Positions 45,504 to 55,611 of a DNA stretch of 64,000 nucleotides are shown one piece after another; within the stretch, counting starts at the first letter, position 1, and the number at the start of each line of letters is the position of its first letter. The notes under the pieces were generated by a model. That model was not told the DNA's origin and did no database searches. It worked only from the letters and a program-made list of their open reading frames with translations. Position numbers and translations under genes: made by a program. The DNA comes from Roseateles puraquae (GTDB taxonomy: Bacteria > Pseudomonadota > Gammaproteobacteria > Burkholderiales > Burkholderiaceae_C): assembly GCF_002205845.1 (NCBI RefSeq), contig NZ_NISI01000017.1, forward strand, positions 1-64,000. Direction: 5' to 3'.

Positions 45504-45604
45504 GATTAGTGCGCAATGAAACCGGGTCGTAACTTACGCATCGCCGGCTCCCACGAGCCGACCGGGCCCAGCGCCTGACAACAACATCACCCGGAGACTG
45601 CCTC

Positions 45605-48247
45605 GTGTCCTGCACCCCATCCGTTCCGTCCCGCCATCGCCTCGCCCTCGCGGCCAGCCTGCTGTGTGCCGCCCCCGCCTGGTCTCAGCAAGCGCCCACG
45701 GCGGCCCCCGAGTCCCTGGACACCGTTGTGGTGACGGGCATGAAGGCCAGCCTCAGCAAGGCACAGGACCGCAAGCGCAACGCCGAGCAGATCGTCGACG
45801 CCATCGTGGCTGATGACATCGGCAAGCTGCCGGATGCCAACGTAGCAGAAGCGCTGCAACGCATCGCCGGCGTCCAGATCTCGCGCGACCGCGGCGAAGG
45901 TGACCGGGTGCAGGTGCGCGGCCTGTCCCAGACGCAGACGCTGCTGAATGGCCGCTCCATCTTCACCGCGGGCAAGGAACGCGGGCTGTCGTTCCAGGAC
46001 GTGCCCGCTGAGCTGCTGGCGGGCGCCGATGTCTACAAGACCCCGACCGCCGACCAGGTCGAGGGCGGCATCGCCGGCCTCATCGACCTGCGCACCCGCA
46101 AGCCGTTTGACTTCGCGGGCGCCAAGTTCGCCGCCACCCTGAAGGACACCTACGCCGACCTCGCGCGCAAGAGCAAGCCCGAGGGTTCCGTGCTGGCCAG
46201 CAACCGCTGGCAACTCGGCGGTGGGCAGCAACTGGGCGCGCTGGTCAGCGTAGCCAAGCAAAAGCGCGCCTACCGTGCCGACACCCAGGAGCTGGGCGCG
46301 CCCGCACAGTTGGCCGACGGGTCCGGCATCTACGCGCCCACCGGCGTCTGGAACGCCTACGAGCTGGGCTCACGCGACCGCACCGGCGTGACCGCCGCCG
46401 TCCAGTACCGCCCCAATGCCGATACCGAGTACGCGCTGGACCTGCACCACACCCGCCTGAAGACCAAGACGGACACCTACGGCTTCTACGGCTCGCCGTT
46501 CTGGGCCAACTGGAGCGCCACCACCAACCTTGGCGCGCTGTGGCCCAACGGCAGCATCACCAAGGACGCCAATGGCAACCTCGCCGGCGGCAAGTTCTGG
46601 GGTGCCAGCATGAGCACCTCGGCCTTCGTCGCCGACAACGACACCAAGACCACGCAAGCAGCCCTGAGCGGACAGTGGAAGGTGGCCGACTGGCGCGTGA
46701 AGTCCGAGCTCGGCCACACCCAGAGCGACTTCAGTCGCCTCTACCAGGAGGCCCGGCTGGGCTTCTGGACCAACACGCCCGGCTTCGCCTATGACCTGAC
46801 GACCGAGCTGCCCTCTGCCTACCCCGTGCTCGGCAGTCCCAACGATCTGCTGACGCCGTCGCAGTACTGGGCGGACAAGGCGCTCTATTTCAAGCAGGAG
46901 AACCACGGCAAGGAGACCACCTGGCGCCTGGACGGCGAACGTCGCCTCGACGGCCTGGTCTCGCGCCTGCGTACCGGCCTGCGCGTGGCGGACCGCAAGG
47001 CCACGAGTGCCGAGATCAACACCATCAACGATCTCTTCAGCGCTGCTGCCACCGGCCCCGTCGCGGGTGCGGCGCCCGGCCTGGCCAGCAAGATCGGCGT
47101 CATTGCGTATGACGACCTGCTGAAGAACGCTGGCGCCGGCAACACGCCCCGCCAGTGGCTGTCGGTCACCGACCTGGGCTGGCTGCATGATCCCGCCACG
47201 GCGCGTGCGGCCATGGGCTTGAGCGTGCCGGCCTTCGATGCGGCGCAGACCTTCGACTACCGCGAGAAGACCCAGGCCGCCTACGCGGTGGCCGACCTGG
47301 AGGGCGACGTCGCCGGCCTGCCCTGGTCAGGCAACCTGGGCCTGCGCTACGTGCGCACCGAGGGCGCCCGCCACTACACCACCGCGGACGGTGTGCCGGC
47401 CTCGCTGAAGAGCAGCGACAACGACTGGCTGCCCAGCGCGAACTTCCGCCTGGACCTCACGAACCGGTTGATCGCCCGCGTGGCGGCGTCCAAGGTGGTC
47501 ACCCAGCCCAACTTCGACCAACTGACGCCGTCGCTCAGCCTGAACGCCAACGACAAGACCGGCTATCTCGGCAACCCGAACCTGGGTGCGTTGCATGCCC
47601 GCCAGTTCGACCTGTCGCTGGAGTACTACCTGAACAACAGCGACCACGTCTATGGCGCCGCCTTCCACAAGCGCGTGGACGGTTTCCTGCAGACGACGAC
47701 GCGCAGCCTCAACTACGGTGGCAGCACCTACACGGTGTCCACCCCCAGCAACGGAGCGGACGGCAGCATCAAGGGGCTGGAGATCGGCTACCAGGCCTTC
47801 TTCACCCGCCTGCCGGGCTGGCTGCGCGGCCTGGGCCTGCAGGCCAACTACACCTACGTCGACAGCTCCGCCCCCGGCCCGATCAATGGCCAGAAGACGC
47901 AGCTGGAGGGCTTGTCGCGCGACAGCTTCAACATCGTCGGCATGTATGACGACGATGCCTTCTCGCTGCGCCTGGCCTACAACTACCGTAGCAACTACAT
48001 CGCCGGGACGAGCAACTACTACCCCAGCAACGGCACCGTCATCGCCCAGACGCCCATCATCTTGAAGGGCTACGGCATGCTCGATGCCTACGCCAGCTGG
48101 GCGCTGACGCCGAGCCTGAAGCTCGCCGTCGAGGCCAACAACCTGACGCGCACGGTGCGCCACAGCCAGTACGGCATCGGGGATCTGCCCCGCGGCACCT
48201 ACGCCGATGACCGCCGCTACGCCGTCAGCCTGCACCTGAACTTCTGA
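45605..48247 (+). CDS. TonB-dependent receptor for galactan oligosaccharides
   Basis: The 880-residue outer-membrane protein starts at GTG 45605 (CGGAGA upstream). It has a signal peptide (LALAASLLCAAPAWSQQ), a TonB-box-like DTVVVTG, a plug domain (IADDIGKLPDANVAEALQRIAGVQISRDRGEG) and a long beta-barrel ending in aromatic NF. The plug sequence is that of the sugar-uptake TBDR group common in Xanthomonas and Caulobacter. Its place between GH35 and a sugar ABC transporter points to galacto-oligosaccharide import. The substrate is inferred from context. Confidence 0.9.
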   Translation: MSCTPSVPSRHRLALAASLLCAAPAWSQQAPTAAPESLDTVVVTGMKASLSKAQDRKRNAEQIVDAIVADDIGKLPDANVAEALQRIAGVQISRDRGEGDRVQVRGLSQTQTLLNGRSIFTAGKERGLSFQDVPAELLAGADVYKTPTADQVEGGIAGLIDLRTRKPFDFAGAKFAATLKDTYADLARKSKPEGSVLASNRWQLGGGQQLGALVSVAKQKRAYRADTQELGAPAQLADGSGIYAPTGVWNAYELGSRDRTGVTAAVQYRPNADTEYALDLHHTRLKTKTDTYGFYGSPFWANWSATTNLGALWPNGSITKDANGNLAGGKFWGASMSTSAFVADNDTKTTQAALSGQWKVADWRVKSELGHTQSDFSRLYQEARLGFWTNTPGFAYDLTTELPSAYPVLGSPNDLLTPSQYWADKALYFKQENHGKETTWRLDGERRLDGLVSRLRTGLRVADRKATSAEINTINDLFSAAATGPVAGAAPGLASKIGVIAYDDLLKNAGAGNTPRQWLSVTDLGWLHDPATARAAMGLSVPAFDAAQTFDYREKTQAAYAVADLEGDVAGLPWSGNLGLRYVRTEGARHYTTADGVPASLKSSDNDWLPSANFRLDLTNRLIARVAASKVVTQPNFDQLTPSLSLNANDKTGYLGNPNLGALHARQFDLSLEYYLNNSDHVYGAAFHKRVDGFLQTTTRSLNYGGSTYTVSTPSNGADGSIKGLEIGYQAFFTRLPGWLRGLGLQANYTYVDSSAPGPINGQKTQLEGLSRDSFNIVGMYDDDAFSLRLAYNYRSNYIAGTSNYYPSNGTVIAQTPIILKGYGMLDAYASWALTPSLKLAVEANNLTRTVRHSQYGIGDLPRGTYADDRRYAVSLHLNF

Positions 48248-49143
48248 TGAAGCTCGACGGCGAACTCGAACTCGTCCTGCCCCACGGCGCCACCCTCGGC
48301 GAAGGGCTGCTCTGGCAGCGTGGTCGCTGGTGGTGGACCGACATCGAGGCGTCGGTGCTGCATGCCTGGCGCCCGGGGCAGCGCACGGTCGAGTCTTGCC
48401 GTCTGCCCGATCGGCTGGGCAGCTTTGCCCATTGCCGTTCGGGCCGCTTGCTGCTGGGCCTGACCAAACGGCTGGCCATCGCCGCCCTCGATGACGCGAT
48501 GGCGCTCACGCAACTGCAGACCCTGGCCCCGGTGGACGCGGCCGAACCGCGCACGCGCATCAACGACGGACGCACCGACCGGCGAGGCAACTTCGTCTTC
48601 GGGACGCTGAACGAGGCCCGAGACAAGCGCGCCATCGCCAGCTTCTACCAGTTCTCGATGCAGCACGGCCTGCGCCGGCTGGCGCTGCCGGCCGTGGCCA
48701 TCGCCAACAGCATCTGCTTCAGCCTGGATGGCCGCACGATGTACTTCTGCGACACGCTGTCGCAGCGAATCCAGCAGTGCGACTACGACGCCGAGACCGC
48801 CCAGGTGGACAACCTGCGCCTGTTCACGCAAATGGACGACGCCGGCGCCTGGCCCGACGGCTCGATCATTGACGCCGAAGGCTGCCTGTGGAACGCGCAG
48901 TGGGGCGCGGGCCGCGTGGCACGCTACGACCCTGCAGGCATGCTGATGGGCGTGCTGACCGCGCCGGCCGCCCACACCACCTGCCCAGCCCTCGGCGGCG
49001 ATGGCATGGATGAACTGCTGCTCACCAGCGCCCGCTCCGGCTTGGGACGGGACGCGCTGGCCGCGCAGCCGCTGTCCGGCAGCCTGTTCGGGCTGCGCCT
49101 GCCCCAGGCCCTGGCGGTGCCCGAACCCCTGTTTGAAGATTGA
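48247..49143 (+). CDS. SMP-30/gluconolactonase-family lactonase
   Basis: The 298-residue beta-propeller protein has the SMP-30 features LGEGLLWQRGRWWWTDIE, TRINDGRTDRRGNFVFGTLNE, FSLDGRTMYFCDT and DAEGCLWNAQWGAGRVARYDP, with the metal-binding Glu and Asn/Asp residues. In this setting it most likely hydrolyses D-galactono-1,4-lactone to galactonate, linking the sugar dehydrogenase to dgoD. Its ATG overlaps the final base of the TonB receptor stop. Confidence 0.87.
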   Translation: MKLDGELELVLPHGATLGEGLLWQRGRWWWTDIEASVLHAWRPGQRTVESCRLPDRLGSFAHCRSGRLLLGLTKRLAIAALDDAMALTQLQTLAPVDAAEPRTRINDGRTDRRGNFVFGTLNEARDKRAIASFYQFSMQHGLRRLALPAVAIANSICFSLDGRTMYFCDTLSQRIQQCDYDAETAQVDNLRLFTQMDDAGAWPDGSIIDAEGCLWNAQWGAGRVARYDPAGMLMGVLTAPAAHTTCPALGGDGMDELLLTSARSGLGRDALAAQPLSGSLFGLRLPQALAVPEPLFED

Positions 49144-49165
49144 ACCGCGAGACAAGGAGACAACC

Positions 49166-50149
49166 ATGAAGATGCAACGACGCGCCGCCCTCTCCCTGGC
49201 CCTGCTGGCCGTGCTGCCGCTGGCGGCCCAGGCGGCCGAGCCGGTGAAAGTCGGCTTCCTCGTCAAGCAGGCCGAGGAGCCGTGGTTCCAGGATGAATGG
49301 CGCTTCGCCGAGCAGGCCGCCAAGGACAAGGGCTTCACGCTGGTCAAGATCGGCATCCCGAACGGCGAGAAGATGATGGCCGCCATCGACAACCTCGCGG
49401 CGCAGAAGGCCGTGGGCTTCGTCATCTGCGCGCCCGACGTGAAGCTGGGCGTGGCCGTCAACCGCGCGGCCAAGCGGCACAACCTGAAGGTGATGTCGGT
49501 CGACGACCAATTGGTCGACGGTGCCGGCAAGCCGATCGCCGATATCCCGCACATGGGCATCTCCGGCTACGAGATCGGCAAGCAGGTCGGCCAGGGACTG
49601 CTGGCCGAGATGAAGGCCCGCGGCTGGAAGCCGGAAGAAGTGGGCGTGCTGCGCGTGGCCTTCGACCAGCTCCCCACGGCGCGCGACCGCACCATGGGCG
49701 CCGTCGACGCCCTGCGCGCAGGCGGCCTGCCAGCCAGCAACGTGGTGGACGCCCCGCAGGCCAAGACCGACACCGAAAGCGCCTTCAACGCCGCCAACAT
49801 CGCCTTCACCAAGAATGCCAAGTTCAAGCGCTGGGTGGCGTTCGGCCTGAACGACGAAGCCGCTCTCGGCGCGGTGCGCGCCGCCGAGGGTCGCGGCATC
49901 AAGCAGGACGCGATGCTCGCGATCGGCATCGGCGGCAGCCAGACGGCGCTCAACGAGTTCACCAAACCCACGCCCACCGCCTTCTACGGCACCGTGCTGA
50001 TCAGCCCCAAGCGGCATGGCTACGAGACCGCGGTCGCCGTCTTCGAATGGGCCACCCAGGGCAAGGCACCGCCGCCGGTCACGCTGACCAGCGGTGTGCT
50101 GATGACCCGGCAGAACCAGGCCGAGATCCGCAAGCAGATGGGCTTGTGA
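49166..50149 (+). CDS. Periplasmic sugar-binding protein, AraF-like
   Basis: The 327-residue protein has a signal peptide ([20 protein letters not shown]) and a type I periplasmic-binding fold similar to arabinose-binding AraF ([65 protein letters not shown]). AraF itself binds L-arabinose and D-galactose, and galactose is the likely ligand here. It shares its last base with the ATPase gene start. Confidence 0.9.
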   Translation: MKMQRRAALSLALLAVLPLAAQAAEPVKVGFLVKQAEEPWFQDEWRFAEQAAKDKGFTLVKIGIPNGEKMMAAIDNLAAQKAVGFVICAPDVKLGVAVNRAAKRHNLKVMSVDDQLVDGAGKPIADIPHMGISGYEIGKQVGQGLLAEMKARGWKPEEVGVLRVAFDQLPTARDRTMGAVDALRAGGLPASNVVDAPQAKTDTESAFNAANIAFTKNAKFKRWVAFGLNDEAALGAVRAAEGRGIKQDAMLAIGIGGSQTALNEFTKPTPTAFYGTVLISPKRHGYETAVAVFEWATQGKAPPPVTLTSGVLMTRQNQAEIRKQMGL

Positions 50150-51660
50150 TGGCGCTGCTGCAGTTCGACAACATCAGCAAGCACTTCCCGGGTGTGAAGG
50201 CGCTGAACGGCGTGAGCTTCGAGGCGCGCCCTGGGCAGGTCATGGGCCTGCTCGGCGAGAACGGCGCGGGCAAGAGCACCTTGCTGAAGATCCTCGGCGG
50301 GCAGTACAAGCCGGACGGCGGACGGCTGCTCATCGACGGCCAGGCCCGGCACTTCGCATCGGCGGGTGACGCCATCGCCGCGGGCGTGGCCATCATTCAC
50401 CAGGAGCTTCAGTACGTGTCGGAGCTCACCGTGGCCGAAAACGTGCTGCTCGGCCGGCTGCCCACACGCTTCGGGCTGGTGGATCACAAGGCCGCGCGCC
50501 GGCAGGTCGCGGCACAACTCGCAGCCATCGGCGTCGATCTCGACCCGGCGGCGCGCCTGTCTGACCTTTCCATCGCGCAGCGCCAGATGGTGGAAATCTG
50601 CAAGGCGGTCATGCAGGACGCCAAGGTCATCGCGTTTGACGAGCCCACCAGCAGCTTGTCGCACCGTGAGACCGAGATCCTGTTTCGCCTCGTCAAGCGC
50701 CTGCGTGCGGAGGGTCGCACGTTGATCTACATCTCTCACCGCCTGGAAGAGCTCTACGCACTGTGCGATGCCTGCACCATCTTCCGCGACGGCCGCAAGA
50801 TCACCACGCACGACGTGATGGCCGACGTGCCCCGTGAACGCCTGATCGCGGACATGGTGGGCCGCGAGCTGCAGGACATCTACGACTACCGCAGCCGCGG
50901 CCACGGCCCGGTGCGGCTGGATGTCCGCGGCCTGCACAGCAAGCGCCTGCCCGAACCCCTGAGCTTCGCCATGCGCGGGGGTGAGGTGCTGGGTTTCTTC
51001 GGCCTCGTGGGTGCCGGGCGCAGCGAGCTGATGCGGCTGCTCTACGGCGCCGATGCCCGACGCGGAGGTGAGGTCTGGCTGGACGGCCAGCCGGTGGCGG
51101 CACGCAGCCCCGCCGATGCGATTGCGGCCGGTATCGTGCTCTGCCCAGAGGACCGCAAGGAGCAGGGCATCCTCGCGCAAAGCTCCGTTGCCGAGAACAT
51201 CAACGTCAGCTGCCGGCGGCACGGCCTGGCGGCCGGCGTGTTCCTGCGCCACGGCCAGGAGGCCCAGCGAGCCGACGACTTCATCAAGAAGCTGCGCATC
51301 AAGACCCCCAGCCGCGAGCAGGAGATCCGCCTGCTGTCCGGCGGCAATCAACAGAAGGTCATCCTGGCCCGCTGGCTGGCCGAGCCGGGCCTGAAGGTGC
51401 TCATCCTCGACGAGCCCACGCGCGGCATCGACGTGGGCGCCAAGAACGAGATCTACCGGATCATCCACGACGTGGCGGCCAGCGGCTGCTGCGTCATCGT
51501 CATCTCCAGCGAACTGCCCGAAGTGCTGGGCATCGCCGACCGGGTCATCGTGATGCGCGACGGTCGCATCAGCGGTGAACTGGACCGCGCCCATGCCAGC
51601 GAGACCGCCGCGCTCGCCCTCGCCCTCCCTGACGGCGCGCCCGCCGCGCCCGCACACTGA
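50149..51660 (+). CDS. Sugar ABC transporter ATPase, AraG-like
   Basis: The 503-residue protein has two ABC modules. The first has Walker [10 protein letters not shown], the signature LSIAQRQ and Walker [12 protein letters not shown]. The second has the degenerate P-loop GLVGAGRSE, the strong signature LSGGNQQK and [12 protein letters not shown]. This tandem plan is that of AraG/MglA/RbsA. It drives import through the neighbouring AraH-like permease. Confidence 0.93.
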   Translation: MALLQFDNISKHFPGVKALNGVSFEARPGQVMGLLGENGAGKSTLLKILGGQYKPDGGRLLIDGQARHFASAGDAIAAGVAIIHQELQYVSELTVAENVLLGRLPTRFGLVDHKAARRQVAAQLAAIGVDLDPAARLSDLSIAQRQMVEICKAVMQDAKVIAFDEPTSSLSHRETEILFRLVKRLRAEGRTLIYISHRLEELYALCDACTIFRDGRKITTHDVMADVPRERLIADMVGRELQDIYDYRSRGHGPVRLDVRGLHSKRLPEPLSFAMRGGEVLGFFGLVGAGRSELMRLLYGADARRGGEVWLDGQPVAARSPADAIAAGIVLCPEDRKEQGILAQSSVAENINVSCRRHGLAAGVFLRHGQEAQRADDFIKKLRIKTPSREQEIRLLSGGNQQKVILARWLAEPGLKVLILDEPTRGIDVGAKNEIYRIIHDVAASGCCVIVISSELPEVLGIADRVIVMRDGRISGELDRAHASETAALALALPDGAPAAPAH

Positions 51661-51662
51661 CC

Positions 51663-52646
51663 ATGAACACCACCCCGACCGCCGCGACACCCGCGCCCGC
51701 GATGAACCCGACTTCACGTGCCCTGCTCAAGGAGCACAGCATGACGCTGGGCTACCTGCTGCTCTTCGTCGCCTTGTCCTTCACGGTCGAGAACTTCTTC
51801 TCGACGGCCAACATCGTCGGCCTGCTGTTGTCAGTCGCCCAGATCGGCATGGTGGCCTGCACCATGATGCTGTGCCTGGCCTCGCGGGACTTCGACCTCT
51901 CCGTCGGCTCCACCATCGCCTTCGCAGGCGTGCTGGGGGCCATGGTGCTGGAGCGCACCGGCAGCGTCGGCCTGGCGATTGGCAGTGGCCTGCTCGCGGG
52001 CGCGCTGATCGGCGCGGGCAACGGTGTGCTGATTGCCTATCTGCGTGTCAATGCACTGATCGCCACGCTGGCCACCATGCTGATGGTGCGCGGCCTGGCC
52101 TTCATCGCCTCGCAGGGTCAGGCCGTGGGCATCGCCGACGAGACCTTCATCTCCTTCGGTGACACCGCCGTGCTCGGCCTGCCGCTGCCGATCTGGCTGA
52201 CCTTCGTCTGCTTCATCGTGTTCGGCGTGCTGCTCAATCACACCGTGTTCGGCCGCAACACGCTGGCCATCGGCGGCAACCCGGAAGCCGCCCGCCTGGC
52301 CGGCGTGCGGGTCGAGCGTCTGCGGGTGTGGATCTTTCTGCTGCAGGGCGTGGTGACGGCCCTGGCCGGCCTGGTGCTGTCGGCGCGCATCACCAGCGGC
52401 CAGCCCAATGCGGCGACAGGCTTCGAGCTGGACGTGATCTCCGCCTGCGTGCTGGGTGGCGTGTCGCTGCAGGGCGGCAAGGCGCGCATCTTCGGCGTCG
52501 TGATCGGCGTGCTCATCATGGGCACGGTCGAGAACGTGATGAACCTGCTCAATGTGGATGCCTTCTACCAGTACCTGGTACGCGGCCTCATCCTGCTGGC
52601 CGCGGTGCTGCTCGACCAGCTCAAGACGCGCGGGGAGCGCCGCTGA
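51663..52646 (+). CDS. Sugar ABC transporter permease, AraH-like
   Basis: The 327-residue membrane protein has 8-10 transmembrane helices and the AraH/RbsC family segments LCLASRDFDLSVGSTIAFAG, NGVLIAYLRVNALIATLATM, AIGGNPEAARLAGVRVERL and ISACVLGGVSLQGGKARIFG. It starts three bases after the ATPase gene stop and its stop overlaps the GH53 start. Confidence 0.93.
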   Translation: MNTTPTAATPAPAMNPTSRALLKEHSMTLGYLLLFVALSFTVENFFSTANIVGLLLSVAQIGMVACTMMLCLASRDFDLSVGSTIAFAGVLGAMVLERTGSVGLAIGSGLLAGALIGAGNGVLIAYLRVNALIATLATMLMVRGLAFIASQGQAVGIADETFISFGDTAVLGLPLPIWLTFVCFIVFGVLLNHTVFGRNTLAIGGNPEAARLAGVRVERLRVWIFLLQGVVTALAGLVLSARITSGQPNAATGFELDVISACVLGGVSLQGGKARIFGVVIGVLIMGTVENVMNLLNVDAFYQYLVRGLILLAAVLLDQLKTRGERR

Positions 52647-53833
52647 TGCAACGTCGCAGCTTGCTGGCGTCGGCGCTGGCCGCCGCGCTGCCGGCGCACA
52701 CCGGCGCTGATCCGGGGGTGAACCCGGCGCCGCCTTTCCTCGCGGGTGGCGACATCTCCGCGCTAAGCTGGATGGAGGCGGCCGGCGCGCGCTACAGCGA
52801 CCGGACGGGCAGGACAGGCGACGTGCTCGCCATCCTGAAGGCGGCGGGCCACAACATCGTGCGCATCCGGCTCTACGAGCGCACCGGACCGGGCACGGGT
52901 CGCGACGGCTGGTACTGGCCGGCCGGCTCCATGGACTTGCCGGATGCGCTGGCCCTGTCACGCCGGGCGGCGGCGCTGGGCCTGCAGATCCAGCTCACGC
53001 TGCACTTCAGCGACTTCTGGACCAATGCCAAGGACCAGGACATCCCGCACCGCTGGGCTGAGCACCTGGCCACGCTGCCCGACGAGACGAGCCGCATGGA
53101 CCGGCTGGTGGAGCTGGTGGCCGCCCGTACGCGCGTCGTGATGCAGGCCCTGCTCAAGCAGGGCACGCCACCGGCCTTCGTGTCGCTCGGCAACGAGATC
53201 GAAGCCGGCATGCTCTACCCCTACGGCCGCGCGACGCCCGAGAACTGGCCGCGCCTGGCGGCGCTGCTGAAGGCGGGCCACGCGGCGGTGAAATCCGTGC
53301 TGCCGTCGGCGCGCACCGTGCTGCACCTGGACGGCGGGGGCGATCTCGCCAAGTACCGCGACTGGTTCGACCACGCCCGCGCCCACGGCGTCGACTGGGA
53401 TGTGATCGGCAGCAGCTACTACCCGTTCTGGACCGGCAAGACCGTGGCCGAGATGGCAGCCTTCTGCCGCAGCGTGACCGAACGCTACGACCGAGACCTG
53501 CTCGTCATGGAGACCGGCTTCAACTGGACGCCCCTGCGGCCCGATGGCTGGCCGGGCCAGTTGGAGCACAACGGCCCCTACCCCGCCAGCATGAGCAGCC
53601 CTGAAGGCCAACGCGATTTCATGGCCGATCTCCTCGGTACGCTGAAGGCCACGCCACGGGTGCTTGGCCTGCTGTACTGGGACCCGATCATGATCGCCAA
53701 CCCCAAGGTCGGCTGGGCACTGAAGGAAGGCAGCCACCTGCCGGGCCCCAACGTGGTCTCCAACACCACCCTTTTTGACTTCAAGGGCCGGGCCCTGCCC
53801 GTGCTCGACATCTGGCACCAGTACACCTCATGA
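52646..53833 (+). CDS. Secreted GH53 endo-beta-1,4-galactanase
   Basis: The 395-residue protein has a short Tat- or Sec-type leader (QRRSLLASALAAALPAHTGA) and a GH53 domain: FLAGGDISALSWMEAAG, HNIVRIRLYE, QLTLHFSDFWT, the acid/base glutamate in SLGNEIEAGML and the nucleophile in LVMETGFNW. GH53 cleaves beta-1,4-galactan of type I arabinogalactan and pectin side chains. The ATG overlaps the permease stop (TGATG), which shows the locus is for plant-derived galactan. Confidence 0.92.
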   Translation: MQRRSLLASALAAALPAHTGADPGVNPAPPFLAGGDISALSWMEAAGARYSDRTGRTGDVLAILKAAGHNIVRIRLYERTGPGTGRDGWYWPAGSMDLPDALALSRRAAALGLQIQLTLHFSDFWTNAKDQDIPHRWAEHLATLPDETSRMDRLVELVAARTRVVMQALLKQGTPPAFVSLGNEIEAGMLYPYGRATPENWPRLAALLKAGHAAVKSVLPSARTVLHLDGGGDLAKYRDWFDHARAHGVDWDVIGSSYYPFWTGKTVAEMAAFCRSVTERYDRDLLVMETGFNWTPLRPDGWPGQLEHNGPYPASMSSPEGQRDFMADLLGTLKATPRVLGLLYWDPIMIANPKVGWALKEGSHLPGPNVVSNTTLFDFKGRALPVLDIWHQYTS

Positions 53834-54603
53834 GTCTCGTTCCCCGTCTTCAAGGCAAGGTCGCGTTGGTGACCGGTTCAACCCAGGGCATTGGCCGGGC
53901 CATCGCCCGGCTGTTCGTGGAGGAAGGCGCGCAGGTCATCCTCAATGGCCTGCCCAGCGAGGCCGCGCTGGGTGAGGCGCTGGTCGAAGAGCTGGGGGCA
54001 CAGCACGTGCTGTTTGCACCGGCGGACATCGGCGATGAAGCCGCAGTGAAGGCCATGGTGGCGCGCGGCGTCGAGCGGTTCGGCGCCATCAACGTGCTGA
54101 TCAACAACGCCGGCATGGACGTGTTTGCCGAGCCGCTGGCGATGACGGCCGCCCAGTGGCAGCGCTGCCTCGCGGTCGATCTCGAAGGCGCCCTGCACTG
54201 CAGCCGCGCGGTGCTGCCGGGCATGCTGGCGGGCGGCGGCGGCAGCATCGTCAATATCGCCTCGGTGCATGGGCATCGCATCATCCCGAACGCCTTCCCC
54301 TACCCGGTCGCCAAGCATGCGCTGATCGGCCTCACCAAGGCCCTGGGCATCCAGTACGCCGCGCAGAACGTGCGGGTGAATTCCATCTCGCCCGGGCTGA
54401 TCCTGTCGGAGCGTGTGGTGCAGTGGTTGCAGAGCGACCCGGCCGCGGCGCAGCGCCAGATCGATCTGCTGCCGCCCAAGCGCATCGGGGAGCCGATCGA
54501 GGTTGCCTACACTGCGCTGTTCCTGGCCAGTGATGAAGCGCGCTTCATCAATGCCACCGACATCCTCATCGACGGCGGCCGCTCCCAGCTCTATCACGAA
54601 TGA
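53830..54603 (+). CDS. SDR-family sugar dehydrogenase, probable galactose dehydrogenase
   Basis: The 257-residue short-chain dehydrogenase has the cofactor loop TGSTQGIGRAI, NNAG, the catalytic Ser in NIASVHG and the YxxxK motif YPVAKHA. The likely reaction is D-galactose to D-galactono-lactone, the entry to the De Ley-Doudoroff pathway encoded at the start of this locus. The substrate is inferred. It overlaps the GH53 gene by four bases (ATGA) and the LysR gene by four. Confidence 0.87.
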   Translation: MSLVPRLQGKVALVTGSTQGIGRAIARLFVEEGAQVILNGLPSEAALGEALVEELGAQHVLFAPADIGDEAAVKAMVARGVERFGAINVLINNAGMDVFAEPLAMTAAQWQRCLAVDLEGALHCSRAVLPGMLAGGGGSIVNIASVHGHRIIPNAFPYPVAKHALIGLTKALGIQYAAQNVRVNSISPGLILSERVVQWLQSDPAAAQRQIDLLPPKRIGEPIEVAYTALFLASDEARFINATDILIDGGRSQLYHE

Positions 54604-55547
54604 CCGACCCGCGATCGGATCGCTTCGTCCGCTCCCACCTCAAGACCCGCCAGCTCGTGCTGCTGGTGGAGCTCGGCCGTCACGGCTCGATCCTGCATGC
54701 AGCCCAGGCAGCCAATCTCACGCAGCCGGCGGCCTCCAAGCTGCTGTCCGACCTGGAGCATGTCCTGGGCGTGAAGCTCTTCGAGCGCCTGCCGCGCGGC
54801 GTGGCGCCCACCTGGTACGGCGAGGTGATGATCCGGCGTGCCGGCGCGGCCCTCGCGGAGCTGGACGCGGCTCACCAGGAGGTCATGGAACTGCTGTCCG
54901 GCATGGCCGGGCGTGTGGCCGTGGGTGCGGTGCTCACGCCGTCCACCACGCTGCTGCCGGCCGCCATCACCGCGTTGAAGGCCCGCCAGCCGCGGGTGCA
55001 TGTCGCGATCCTGGTCGACACCAGCAAGATCCTCATCGAGCAGTTGCAAAACGGCGAGCTGGACGTGGTCATCGGCCGCGTGCTGGACAGCGAGTCAGCA
55101 GCGCAGTTGAGTTTCGAGCCGCTGACGGATGAACCCCACACCCTGGTCGCACGCGCCGGCCATCCGCTGGCTGGCCGGCAAGACCTGAGCCTGGCCGAGC
55201 TGGCGCGGCAGAGCTGGATCGTGCCGCCGGCGGGCAGCATCCTGCGGGACCGCCTGACGGCGGTATTCCTGTCGGCCGGCCTCGACCTGCCGCAGCACAC
55301 GGTCGAGACCCTGTCACTGCCGGTGATGACCAGCCTGATGGCGCAGTCCGACATGGTGTCTGCCCTGCCCTGCGAACTGGTGCGCCCCTATCTCGAAGCC
55401 GGGCAGCTGATCGAACTGCCCGTCGACCTGGGGCTGCGCATGGACGTCTATGGCATCGTCACCCGCCGGGGGCACCAGCTGTCGCCCGGCGCCGAGCTGA
55501 TGCTCGCCTGCCTGCGCGAGGCCGCAGGTCGACCGCCGTCCAGCTGA
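54600..55547 (+). CDS. LysR-family regulator of the galactan/galactose locus (GbpR-like)
   Basis: The 315-residue protein has the LysR helix-turn-helix (GSILHAAQAANLTQPAASKLLSDLEHVLGVKLFERLPRG) and an effector domain (GRVAVGAVLTPSTTLLPAAI). It resembles GbpR-type regulators of galactose and related sugar transport. The ATG overlaps the SDR stop (ATGA), so it is co-transcribed as the last gene of the operon and could close a feedback loop. Candidate targets are the CGATATT-containing dyads before dgoD and the TonB receptor. Confidence 0.85.
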   Translation: MTDPRSDRFVRSHLKTRQLVLLVELGRHGSILHAAQAANLTQPAASKLLSDLEHVLGVKLFERLPRGVAPTWYGEVMIRRAGAALAELDAAHQEVMELLSGMAGRVAVGAVLTPSTTLLPAAITALKARQPRVHVAILVDTSKILIEQLQNGELDVVIGRVLDSESAAQLSFEPLTDEPHTLVARAGHPLAGRQDLSLAELARQSWIVPPAGSILRDRLTAVFLSAGLDLPQHTVETLSLPVMTSLMAQSDMVSALPCELVRPYLEAGQLIELPVDLGLRMDVYGIVTRRGHQLSPGAELMLACLREAAGRPPSS

Positions 55548-55611
55548 CCTGCGGCGGCACCGGCGTCTGGGCGGGCTATCCTTGACTTGCCCGAGCCCCG
55601 GAGAGCTGCCC

